Assembly: GCF_036346295.1 (NCBI RefSeq)
Contig: NZ_CP107819.1
Coordinates: 930,001 to 994,000, forward strand
Direction: 5' to 3'
Origin: Streptomyces sp. NBC_00536
Lineage (GTDB): Bacteria; Actinomycetota; Actinomycetes; Streptomycetales; Streptomycetaceae
Length of the DNA stretch: 64,000 nt
The notes under the pieces are model-generated. The model did not search any database. It saw only the letters and a list, made by a program, of their open reading frames with translations, and was not told the origin of the DNA. Shown here piece by piece: positions 17,777-25,464 of this stretch (position 1 is its first letter; the number at the start of each line of letters is the position of its first letter). The translations under genes and the position numbers were made by a program.

Positions 17777-17795
17777 ACTGCCGCCGGGCCTGCCG

Positions 17796-19388
17796 TCAGC
17801 GGGTCCCGGACCCCTCCGGGTCGGGGGCGGGCGGCGGGTTCTCGCAGGTCACGTCCGCCGCGGGCAGCCGGCCCGTGGACAGGTACGCGTCGACGGTTAT
17901 GTTGACGCAGGCCGTGGGGTTGGAGAGGTACGCACCGTGCCCCTCGGCACCCCGGGCCAGCACCATCCGCGAGCCGATGAGGGCCCGGTGCATTCCCTCA
18001 CCGCTGGCGAGCGGGGTCATCGGATCCCACTCGTTCTGCACGGTCAGCACGGCGGCCCGGGTCTTCATCGGCGTCGCGGCTTCGAGCGGCCGCTGCCAGA
18101 AGGCGCACGGCTTGATGTTGGACGCGAAGTCCCCGTACAACGGGTGCTGCGCCTTGTCCCGCTCCGCGTCCCGCGCGTACTGCGCGGGATCGCGCGGCCA
18201 GTTGTCCGTGTCCCCGCACACCACGGCCCAGTGCGCGGCGTCGGCGTTGTCACTGGGGACATCCACCTCGGTGGCCCCCGGAGCGGATGAGGGAGCGGGC
18301 TCGTCGGCGCGCGGCCCGGCGCCCCGGACGGTCCCGAGCGGCGCCTTCGCGGCCGGTTCGCCCCCGCCCGCCGGCTGCGGCGCCTTGTCGGCCGAGGCCT
18401 TCATCCCCCTGATGACCACCGAGGCCGCCCGGGGCGAGAAGTAGAGCGACGGGTCGGACCTGATCGAGTCACCTGTGACCTTCTCCCCCTGGTGGAGGAA
18501 CGGCTCCCGGTCGGCCCGGGCCACCAGGGCCCAGAAGGTGGCGGACACCGCCTCGGGCGTCGCGCCGAGCCCGTAGGTCTCCGAGCGCTCCGCCGCCCAC
18601 CGGGTCCACCGCGCGAAGGCGGGCTCGGCCCCGGTGCTCCACACCTGCATCATGCCGCGCCAGACGCGCTCCGGGTCCACACCACTGTCCAGGACGAACC
18701 GGTCGGTTCGCTGCGGGAACATCTGGGAGTACACCGCGCCGAGGTACGTCCCGTACGAGTAGCCCAGGTACGAGATCGTCCGCTCCCCCAGCACCGTGCG
18801 GATGACGTCCATGTCGCGCGCCGTGTTGCGGGTGGTGATGTACGGGATCACATCGCCGGACTTCTCACGGCACTTGTCGGCGACTCCGCGCGCCCAGGCC
18901 ACGTCCGCGGCGAAGGTCTCAGGCCGGTACGCCCCGCCGTCGCCCTTTTCCTCTGGCTTCAGCCCACCGCAGCCGATCGGGCTGCTCTCGCCGACTCCGC
19001 GCGGGTCGAAGCCGATGAGGTCGTAGCGGTCCCGGACGTCCTTGGCCATCTCCGCGTTCGCACGCATCGGCCGGAAGAGCCCGGGGGTCCCGGGGCCGCC
19101 CGGGTTGAGGAGCAGCACACCGCGCCGCTTGGCCGGGTTCTCGCTCTTCATACGGGATATCGCGAGGTCGAGCTTGCGTCCCTCGGGCCGCTGGTAGTCG
19201 AGCGGCACCTTGAGGGTCGCGCATTCGTACGCCGCTGGCCTGTCGGGGCTGCAGCGGTGCCACGCCGGTTTCTGGCGCAGGTACTCGGGAGTCTGAGCGG
19301 CGGATGCCGGGGTCGCGCCCAGCCCTGGCAACGCGGTGGCCATGAGGCCGACCGTGGCGAGCAGCGGTGCGAGGCGTTTCGTGCGCAT
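17796..19388 (-). CDS. Secreted alpha/beta hydrolase, tripeptidyl-aminopeptidase-like
   Basis: A 530-residue exported hydrolase with a signal peptide ending near Ala31. The alpha/beta-hydrolase core shows oxyanion segment NPGGPGTPG (95-103), nucleophile Ser211 in GYSYGT, acid Asp455 in NEWDPMTP and His484 in EGHGAY. A TAP-like C-terminal region begins with AVVCGDTDNWPRDP. This is the arrangement of the Streptomyces tripeptidyl aminopeptidase and SlpD/SlpE family, which removes N-terminal tripeptides from secreted proteins. A Pro/Ala/Gly-rich insertion around residues 335-370 is longer than usual. Confidence 0.9.
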   Translation of the reverse strand: MRTKRLAPLLATVGLMATALPGLGATPASAAQTPEYLRQKPAWHRCSPDRPAAYECATLKVPLDYQRPEGRKLDLAISRMKSENPAKRRGVLLLNPGGPGTPGLFRPMRANAEMAKDVRDRYDLIGFDPRGVGESSPIGCGGLKPEEKGDGGAYRPETFAADVAWARGVADKCREKSGDVIPYITTRNTARDMDVIRTVLGERTISYLGYSYGTYLGAVYSQMFPQRTDRFVLDSGVDPERVWRGMMQVWSTGAEPAFARWTRWAAERSETYGLGATPEAVSATFWALVARADREPFLHQGEKVTGDSIRSDPSLYFSPRAASVVIRGMKASADKAPQPAGGGEPAAKAPLGTVRGAGPRADEPAPSSAPGATEVDVPSDNADAAHWAVVCGDTDNWPRDPAQYARDAERDKAQHPLYGDFASNIKPCAFWQRPLEAATPMKTRAAVLTVQNEWDPMTPLASGEGMHRALIGSRMVLARGAEGHGAYLSNPTACVNITVDAYLSTGRLPAADVTCENPPPAPDPEGSGTR

Positions 19389-19504
19389 GATGCCGTTCCC
19401 TCTTCCGGTGAATTCCCTTGCGCCTCCACTGTGTTGGATGGGCGAACCTGGGCGAATCCCCCGGAAGAGCCGACCTCACGTCCCTCTCGCGTACCACGCG
19501 CTAT

Positions 19505-19520
19505 CCAGCCAGTTGGCTGG
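19505..19520. promoter_or_regulatory. Perfect 16-base dyad upstream of the secreted peptidase
   Basis: CCAGCCA-GT-TGGCTGG lies about 117 bases before the start of the peptidase gene at 19388, in a 236-base spacer with no gene. The two-base centre is too tight for a stable hairpin, so a protein-binding operator is more likely. Confidence 0.5.
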
Positions 19521-19624
19521 TATTCGCCCCCATCCCCTCCGCCTCCCCAGGCCGTCGGGGGCGAACCCGTGCGTCCGCCCGTAGTCCCCTCCCCCTCAGG
19601 TACGACGGATCAGGGAAGGACGGC

Positions 19625-20218
19625 CTAGCGGCAACGGCGCACGTAGTAGGCCCAGATCAGGCTGGTCAGGAGGGGTCCCCACAGGACGAACAGCCCGCTC
19701 ACCACGTGGGCCAGCAGGGCCCACGCCGCGTTCTCCGTCTCGGGCCCGGCGCGTCCGGCGATCCGGAACACGGTCATCACCCAGTCGACCAGCAGGAGGT
19801 TCGCGCCCAGGGCCACGACCGAGGCGGGCACCAGCACCTCGACGGGCCGCAGCCGTCGGCCGCCGAAGAACGGGACCCGGTCCGGCAGCACCTCGCCCCA
19901 CCCGCGGACCAGCCCGAAACACAGGAACGCGGCGAGTTCCGACAGACAACTCAGCGCGAGCACATAGGGGATGGTGATCCAGAGCGGGGGCTGCACGGCC
20001 TCTCCCATGACGAAGCCCATGGTGAACCCGAAGCCGAAGGGCAGCCGCCACAGGCACACGGGAAGCATCAGCAGCGGTATGGCACCGGCGACGCGCTCGG
20101 CCCAGCGCGGCACCGGCCGTTCCGTGGGACGAGCCGGGTGCCGGGGACCCCGGGATGGCCAAAATCGCCGTGCTGGGCGGAGTGGTCGGAGACGCCGCGT
20201 CGGGAGTGAACTGGTCAT
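19625..20218 (-). CDS. Small integral membrane protein of unknown function
   Basis: A 197-residue protein with an Arg/Pro-rich N-terminus of ~45 residues and about four hydrophobic segments: LLMLPVCLWRLPFGFGFTMG, WITIPYVLALSCLSELAAFL, ALGANLLLVDWVMTVF and VVSGLFVLWGPLLTSLIWAY. It ends VRRCR. I do not recognise a family with confidence. ATG 20218 is preferred over 20302 because the terminator hairpin of the upstream gene occupies 20266-20301. Confidence 0.65.
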   Translation of the reverse strand: MTSSLPTRRLRPLRPARRFWPSRGPRHPARPTERPVPRWAERVAGAIPLLMLPVCLWRLPFGFGFTMGFVMGEAVQPPLWITIPYVLALSCLSELAAFLCFGLVRGWGEVLPDRVPFFGGRRLRPVEVLVPASVVALGANLLLVDWVMTVFRIAGRAGPETENAAWALLAHVVSGLFVLWGPLLTSLIWAYYVRRCR

Positions 20219-20265
20219 GCCCACAGCCTCGCCAGGGCCGGGGCGCGGGACGTCGCCCGCAAGAC

Positions 20266-20301
20266 TGGACCGGCCTCCCCCGGACGGGGGAGGCCGGTCC
20301 A
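20266..20301 (-). terminator. Perfect 16-bp terminator stem
   Basis: The arms at 20266-20281 and 20286-20301 are exact reverse complements around the loop GGAC. It lies 33 bases downstream of the stop (20334) of the DUF6777 gene on the minus strand and before the next minus-strand gene. There is no T-run, as is usual for Streptomyces terminators. Confidence 0.85.
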
Positions 20302-20333
20302 ACCTCTGTGCTGGGTGCGCTCCTTCCGCCGCG

Positions 20334-22211
20334 CTACCCGGTGGATCCTCCGTTCTCGCCGCCGCCTCCCTGCGTCGGGAGCGGCTGGGCCGGTGCTGAC
20401 GGCTCCGGCCGTACGGGCGGCGGGGTCGGCCGAGGCGGCGGGGCCGGCTGGGAAGCCACCGGCGGAACGGTCGGTGCCGGGGGCAGCTCAGCGGCCGGGG
20501 AGGTCACCCGCGGCACGGGCTCCGGCGCGGTCGGCCGCGCCGGAGGCGTTGGTTCCACCGGGGTCACCGTCACCGTCGCCGGGGGCTCCGAAGAACGCCT
20601 CACGGAATGGGTGGGGGACGGGGTCGGCAAGGGGGACAGGGACCGGGCGGCCGACCTGGACGGGGACGGAGACGGAGACGGAGACGGAGACGGAGACGGC
20701 GCCACCGACGGGGACCGCGACACGGACGGGGAAGGCGAGCGGGATTCGCTCGGGGACACGGACGCCGAGGCAGACCGCTCGCGGGACGGCGACGCCGAAA
20801 CCGATCCGGACGGGGACGGCGACGCCGAACCCGACACGGAGGGTGACTCGGACGCCGACCGGGACGACGCGGATGCCGAGGTCGAATCGGACGGCGACAC
20901 CGAGGCCGAAGACGAAGCCGACTCCGAAGACGAGGCCGAAGACGAAGCCGAGGGCGACTCCGAAGACGAGGCCGAGGTCGACGGGGACTCCGAAGGCGAC
21001 ACCAGCGGTGACCTCGACGGCGAGGTGGAAGGCGACGTCGATTCCGAGGGCGACACGGACGGCGACACCGACGGCGAGGTCGAAGGCGACGTCGACCGGG
21101 ACACCGAGGAGGACACCGACGGGGACGGGGACACCGGCTCCTTCGGGATCACCGGCGGCGGCACCGGCCTGTCGTGCCGCGGCCTGTCACCGCGGTCCCG
21201 CTCGTACCAGTGCCGGTTCTGGTGGTCGTAGATCACGAACTTGTTGATGATCGTCACGGACGGCGCGATGACCACCACGTTCGCCGGGTGGTACGTGGCC
21301 CACGGCTGCCCGTACCGCTTCGGTTCGGCCTGCAGCGCCACCGGCGGCCCCAGCGGGTTCCCGCAGGCGCACCGCACCCGCGGCACACCGCGGTCGTCCA
21401 CGAGGACGGCCGTCCCCGCCTGGAGGACCGCCTGGTAGCTGGTCACGCTGCCGTTCCGGTAGCCGTGGTTGGTGACCCTGGTGTCCGAGCGCAACTGCAC
21501 GGGTGTGAGCGAGCGCAGGAAGTCGGGGACGGCGCCGGGCTGGATCCCGGCGCCCGAGGCGAAGGCGCTGTTCCTGGCCGGATCGGCCGACAGCACCCTG
21601 ATCTGCTTCTCCACGTCGCAGCTGGCGACGTCCTTCGTGCCGCCGTACAGGCCGGGGGCCGAGCCGCTGACGCTACGGGTGACCGTCGCGCCGCCCTGCG
21701 TGGGACCCGTGGGACCCGTGGGACCCGTGGGTCTGGTGGGTTCGGTGGGACCCGTGGGGGCGACCGTCCGCGTCTTGTCCGGGACCGGGACGGGCGGCGT
21801 CACCGTGTGCGTCGGCTGGATCTCCTGCGCCGTGGTTTCCGCGGCCGTCGACTCCGTGAACGGGTCGGGCCCCTGCGCGGAGGTGGTCTGGAGGAAGACC
21901 TCCCCCTGGTTGCCGGAGGGGCCGGAGGGCCGGGTGAGGACCACCGCGAGCGTGATGGCGGCCGCGACCGCGACGAACGCGGTGACGAGCCGGGGTACGG
22001 ACCGCCACCAATGTGGCTGAGGGGGAGGCGGCCCGGCGGATCCGGGCGGCCCGGCCCCGGGAGGTGCGCCGGGCGGGGGCGGGGGCGGTGGGCCCTGGCG
22101 CCCTCCCGACAACGGACCGGAGGGGGGACCTGACGGCGCCCCGGAGGGAGATCCCGAAGGAGGTCCAGTGGGGCGCTCGGACGGCGACTGGCCGGAAGGT
22201 TGCGTGGTCAC
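20334..22211 (-). CDS. DUF6777 protein with long Ser/Pro-rich tail
   Basis: A 625-residue membrane-anchored protein. A Pro/Gly/Ser-rich N-terminal ~70 residues is followed by one membrane helix (VTAFVAVAAAITLAVVL), then the DUF6777 globular domain opening EVFLQTTSAQGPDPFTES and including CDVEKQIRVLSADP. Before that domain sits a collagen-like (GPT)n stretch. The final ~240 residues are almost only Ser, Pro, Ala and Thr, then Pro-rich to the end, suggesting an extended, possibly O-mannosylated wall-spanning tail. GTG 22211 is preferred to ATG 22289 because AGAAGAG lies upstream and the preceding codons are AT-rich. Function is unknown. Confidence 0.75.
   Translation of the reverse strand: MTTQPSGQSPSERPTGPPSGSPSGAPSGPPSGPLSGGRQGPPPPPPPGAPPGAGPPGSAGPPPPQPHWWRSVPRLVTAFVAVAAAITLAVVLTRPSGPSGNQGEVFLQTTSAQGPDPFTESTAAETTAQEIQPTHTVTPPVPVPDKTRTVAPTGPTEPTRPTGPTGPTGPTQGGATVTRSVSGSAPGLYGGTKDVASCDVEKQIRVLSADPARNSAFASGAGIQPGAVPDFLRSLTPVQLRSDTRVTNHGYRNGSVTSYQAVLQAGTAVLVDDRGVPRVRCACGNPLGPPVALQAEPKRYGQPWATYHPANVVVIAPSVTIINKFVIYDHQNRHWYERDRGDRPRHDRPVPPPVIPKEPVSPSPSVSSSVSRSTSPSTSPSVSPSVSPSESTSPSTSPSRSPLVSPSESPSTSASSSESPSASSSASSSESASSSASVSPSDSTSASASSRSASESPSVSGSASPSPSGSVSASPSRERSASASVSPSESRSPSPSVSRSPSVAPSPSPSPSPSPSPSRSAARSLSPLPTPSPTHSVRRSSEPPATVTVTPVEPTPPARPTAPEPVPRVTSPAAELPPAPTVPPVASQPAPPPRPTPPPVRPEPSAPAQPLPTQGGGGENGGSTG
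20665..20700. repeat. GACGGA hexamer repeat coding for Ser-Pro units
   Basis: Five perfect GACGGA units (20665-20694) plus a sixth imperfect one encode alternating Ser-Pro on the minus strand in the tail of the DUF6777 protein. This part is prone to length variation. Confidence 0.85.
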
Positions 22212-22358
22212 GGGCTCTTCTTCCCAGACGGAGGAGTTCCGGTACCCATATGGATGTTCCGCATTTCCACGGAAATCTCCGGATTTCATGTGCTCCTGCC
22301 GACCATTGTGTGCGCCGTTCAGGTGGTGCCCGCAAGCCGAGGGTGCCTACCGTTGCGT

Positions 22359-23618
22359 GTGAGCCGTACATCTCGGGGCCCCGAGCGGGTGTGGCGGGAC
22401 GCGCTGGTCGCGGTCCTGGCCGGGTTCGTCGCGATGACCGTGGTCGCGGCGGCGGGCCTGGCCTGTGCGGGCGCCGACGGCCTGCCGGGCGGGGCCTTCC
22501 CGCACGTGGTGGCCGCCGTGGTCGTGATGGCGGCGGGCGGAACGGTGGACGTGACGGGCGGGGCCGGGTTCCTCGCGGACGCCCAGGCCGGGCTCTCGGT
22601 CATGCCGCTGTCCGTGAGTCTGGCCGGGGCACTGACCGCCGCCTTCTGCTTCCTGCGCCCCCTGCGCCACCACGCGGTGGCCCGGCCCCGTGAACTCCTG
22701 CTCCGCGCGGCCCCCTTGGTGCTGCTCTGGCTGCTCGCGCTCACGGCCTTCGCCCTCTACGCCCGGCACACCTTCGGCCTCTCCACCGGAGGTTCACCGA
22801 TCGGCGAGATCAGTGAACTCCTGGACTCCACACCGACGGTGGGCTTCGAGGCCGCGCTGCCCGCCACGCTGTTCTTCGGACTCCTGTGGATCCTGGGCCT
22901 GTTGCTGATCTCGTTGCTGGTGTCGCGGCGCGCGCCGCTGCCGGCCCGGCTGGTCCGCTTCCACGAGGCGGTGCGTCCGGCCGCGTTCGCCGTCGTCGCA
23001 CTGCTGCTGTCGTACGCCGTGCTCGGCGTCGTCATCGGCCTGGTCGTCGCCGCGACCCGGGGCCATGCCCGGGAGACCCTGGCGGTGGTCCTCCTCGGGC
23101 TGCCGAACCTCGCCTGGCCCGCCCTCACCCTGGGTCTCGGCGGAGCCTGGCAGGGCCATGTGGAAGGGCCCTTCGGGCTGCCGATGCCCCATGTCCTGGA
23201 CCAGGTGCTCCGCACCCCCGACCTGTCCACCGTGGACGTGGGCTCGCTGGCCCGGCAGGACGCCAGGGCCTGGTGGCTGGTGGCCGTGGCGGCGGTACTG
23301 CTGCTGGGTGCGGGCTTCCTGATGGCCGCGCGGTCCTCGGCGCGGGTACGCCCCTGGCAGCACGCCCTGCACCTGGGCGTCGCCCTGGCCCTGGGGACCC
23401 TCGTGGTCTGCCTCCTGGCGGGCGTGGAGGCCCGGTTCGGCCTGTCCCTGCTCGGCATCGGAGACGAGGACGGCCTCGGCGGGAAGGTACGGCTGCTCCC
23501 CGTGCTCTGGCGTACGGTCCCCCTCGCCCTGCTGTGCGGCGCGGTCGCCGGTTTCCTCGGCGCCCTCCTGGCCGCCCCGGTCCGCCGCCGCCGAACCACC
23601 CAGAGCCCGCCTTCTTGA
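22359..23618 (+). CDS. Streptophobe family membrane protein
   Basis: A 419-residue polytopic membrane protein with roughly ten hydrophobic segments. The N-terminal pattern (VWRDALVAVLAGFVAMTVVAA, then PHVVAAVVVMAAGGTVDVTG) and HHAVARPRELLLRAAPLV fit the streptophobe family of Streptomyces, whose function is unknown. GTG 22359 is chosen because upstream codons are AT-rich and read as promoter. It diverges from the DUF6777 gene across ~147 bases. The stop codon lies inside the first copy of a tandem repeat, so the C-terminus RRTTQSPPS may be a repeat-altered end. Confidence 0.8.
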   Translation: MSRTSRGPERVWRDALVAVLAGFVAMTVVAAAGLACAGADGLPGGAFPHVVAAVVVMAAGGTVDVTGGAGFLADAQAGLSVMPLSVSLAGALTAAFCFLRPLRHHAVARPRELLLRAAPLVLLWLLALTAFALYARHTFGLSTGGSPIGEISELLDSTPTVGFEAALPATLFFGLLWILGLLLISLLVSRRAPLPARLVRFHEAVRPAAFAVVALLLSYAVLGVVIGLVVAATRGHARETLAVVLLGLPNLAWPALTLGLGGAWQGHVEGPFGLPMPHVLDQVLRTPDLSTVDVGSLARQDARAWWLVAVAAVLLLGAGFLMAARSSARVRPWQHALHLGVALALGTLVVCLLAGVEARFGLSLLGIGDEDGLGGKVRLLPVLWRTVPLALLCGAVAGFLGALLAAPVRRRRTTQSPPS

Positions 23619-23665
23619 GGCAGAGCCCGCCTTCTTGAGGTTGAGGCAGAGCCGCCTTCTTGAGG
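23601..23665. repeat. Three-copy 20-base tandem repeat over the streptophobe stop codon
   Basis: CAGAGCCCGCCTTCTTGAGG occurs at 23601-23620 and 23621-23640, and with one deleted base at 23647-23665 after a TTGAGG spacer. The TGA at 23616-23618 in copy 1 ends the streptophobe gene. The kinase gene ends at 23679 on the other strand. Confidence 0.9.
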
Positions 23666-23678
23666 CGATCCGCCCCCG

Positions 23679-24767
23679 TCAGACACCCCCGCCCGGTTCG
23701 GCCCGTCGCCGGAAGACCGGCAGGGCCCAGGCGGGCGGGGGCGGGGGCGGGGCCGAGGGTGACGGCGGGAGGGTCGGGACGCGGCGGGCGGCGGACGCGC
23801 CGGCGCCCGCGCTCCGCAGGGCCGCGGTGAAGGACAGGCAGCTCGGCCAGCGGTCCTCCGGGGACTTCGCCAGGGCCCGCGCGAGTACGTCGTCCACGGC
23901 GGGCGGGAGTTCCGGGCGCAGGGAGGACGGCGGGGGCGGGGGATCGTACTGGTGGGCCCAGAGCAGGGCCATGTCGTCGTCGCGCTGGAAGGGCGGACCG
24001 CCGGTCAGCATCTCGTGGACCACGCAGCCCAGGCTGTACACGTCGCAGCGGCCGTCCACCGGTTTGCCGGAGATCTGTTCGGGGGCGACGTAGTCGAGGG
24101 TGCCGACGAACTGGCCGACGCTGGTGAAACCCGTCAGCGACAGGGATTTCTTCGTCAGGCCGAAGTCCGTCAGGTAGACGTGCTCGGGGTGCTCGCTGTC
24201 CGTGCCGCCCGCGACCAGGATGTTGCCGGGTTTGACGTCGCGGTGGACCAGGTCGTGCGCGTGGGCGGCGTCCAGGGCCGAGGCGACCTGGCCCGCGATG
24301 CGCGCGACCGCCTCCACCGGGAGCGGGCCGGTGCGGTCCAGCATGGCCCGCAGGTCCTGCCCGGGGACGTAGCGCATGGCGATGTACAGCAGCCCGTCCG
24401 TCTCGCCCGCCTCGAAGACGGGCACGATGTGCGGGTGGTCGATGGCCGCCGCGACCTTCGATTCGTGGGCGAAGCGGGCCCGGAAGGTGTCGTTGCGGGC
24501 GAGTTCGGGGGCCAGCAGTTTGAGTGCGACCGTGCGGTCCAGGCGCAGGTCGAGGGCGCGGTAGACCACCGCCATGCCGCCGCGGCCGAGTTCGTCCACG
24601 ACCTGGTAGCCCGCGATCCGTTTGCCCCGGAGGTCGGAGGGCCGCCCCCGGACCGGCTCCGCGTCGGCTGCGGGGACGGCGGCCGAGACGGCCGCGGGCC
24701 CCTCGTCGGGGCCCTCGTCGGCGCCGCTTCCCCCCGGTCCGTCGCCCGGTCCGCCCCCGGCGGTCAT
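23679..24767 (-). CDS. Cytoplasmic Ser/Thr protein kinase
   Basis: A 362-residue Hanks-type kinase. The glycine loop GRGGMA is at 61-66, the ATP-anchoring Lys at 83, the catalytic HRD at 175-177 within HRDVKPGN, and DFG at 201-203. A Pro-rich tail (~335-362) follows, but no membrane helix, unlike PknB-type receptors. Its start overlaps the stop of the preceding gene by four bases (24764-24767). It is third in a coupled set with an FHA-domain ABC exporter, so phosphothreonine on that exporter or its partner is a likely signal in a kinase-FHA switch. Confidence 0.93.
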   Translation of the reverse strand: MTAGGGPGDGPGGSGADEGPDEGPAAVSAAVPAADAEPVRGRPSDLRGKRIAGYQVVDELGRGGMAVVYRALDLRLDRTVALKLLAPELARNDTFRARFAHESKVAAAIDHPHIVPVFEAGETDGLLYIAMRYVPGQDLRAMLDRTGPLPVEAVARIAGQVASALDAAHAHDLVHRDVKPGNILVAGGTDSEHPEHVYLTDFGLTKKSLSLTGFTSVGQFVGTLDYVAPEQISGKPVDGRCDVYSLGCVVHEMLTGGPPFQRDDDMALLWAHQYDPPPPPSSLRPELPPAVDDVLARALAKSPEDRWPSCLSFTAALRSAGAGASAARRVPTLPPSPSAPPPPPPAWALPVFRRRAEPGGGV

Positions 24768-25459
24768 CGCGCCTCCGGTTCCTGGTCAGGGTCCTGGTCG
24801 GGCAGGCCCACGAGCCTGGTCGGCGCGTGGGACGCGGGTCCGCCGTCCGGCGTCCCGGGGTCCCGTACGGCCGCCGTCTCCCCGGCCCGCTGCGACCCGG
24901 CCCCCCGCGACCCGGCCTCTGGACCGCCGCCCGGCGCGCCCGCCCCGCTGCCGGGGCGGGCGCCGGGGGCGGCCGGGACGGCGTACGTCGTCAGCCGCGT
25001 CCCGTCGCAGTACATCCAGCGCCCGTCGCTCTCGTCGTAGACCCAGGCGGCCTCGCCGTCCAGGACCACCCCGGCGCGCAGCCCGCGGGTCCCGCGCCGG
25101 AACGATTCGGTGTCCGCGCGCCCGGCGGCGAGGTCCTCCACGGCGCGCCGGTAGCGTTCCAGGGCGTCGCCCGAGCGTGCCAGCAGCCCGCGCGGATCCT
25201 CCGTACGGGTCAGCGGGCGTCCGGCGGTGGGCGGCGGCTGCGGGACCGCCACCAGGAGCCGCCCGTCCACCCAGGCGGACCAGCCGTTGGAACAGAGGAC
25301 CTCCCCCCATTCCCCCCGCCGGGACAGCAGTTGTACGGGGAGGAACGCATCCAGCGGGGTGGTGGCCAGCGAGAGGTCCGGGGCCTCCCAGGCGGGCAGC
25401 CCCTCCTGCGGAACGATGTGGGTCGGCTTGAAGTCCGCGACGTGTACCGGGCTGGTCAT
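24764..25459 (-). CDS. Unknown protein linking FHA-ABC exporter and kinase
   Basis: A 231-residue soluble protein. Residues ~10-155 look globular (WEAPDLSLATTPLDAFLPVQ, EVLCSNGWSAWVDGRLLVAVP, then WVYDESDGRWMYCDGTRLTTY); the last ~75 residues are Gly/Ala/Pro-rich and probably disordered. No catalytic motif is recognised. It begins five bases after the ABC gene stop and shares ATGA with the kinase, so it should work with both, perhaps as a kinase substrate or adaptor. Confidence 0.75.
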   Translation of the reverse strand: MTSPVHVADFKPTHIVPQEGLPAWEAPDLSLATTPLDAFLPVQLLSRRGEWGEVLCSNGWSAWVDGRLLVAVPQPPPTAGRPLTRTEDPRGLLARSGDALERYRRAVEDLAAGRADTESFRRGTRGLRAGVVLDGEAAWVYDESDGRWMYCDGTRLTTYAVPAAPGARPGSGAGAPGGGPEAGSRGAGSQRAGETAAVRDPGTPDGGPASHAPTRLVGLPDQDPDQEPEAR

Positions 25460-25464
25460 GGCGG

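Noticed and set aside
20155..21231. Long plus-strand reading frame rich in Asp, Gly and Glu over the DUF6777 tail
   Set aside because: It mirrors the Ser/Pro codons of the minus-strand gene, has no domain, and is explained by the GACGGA repeat read in the other direction.
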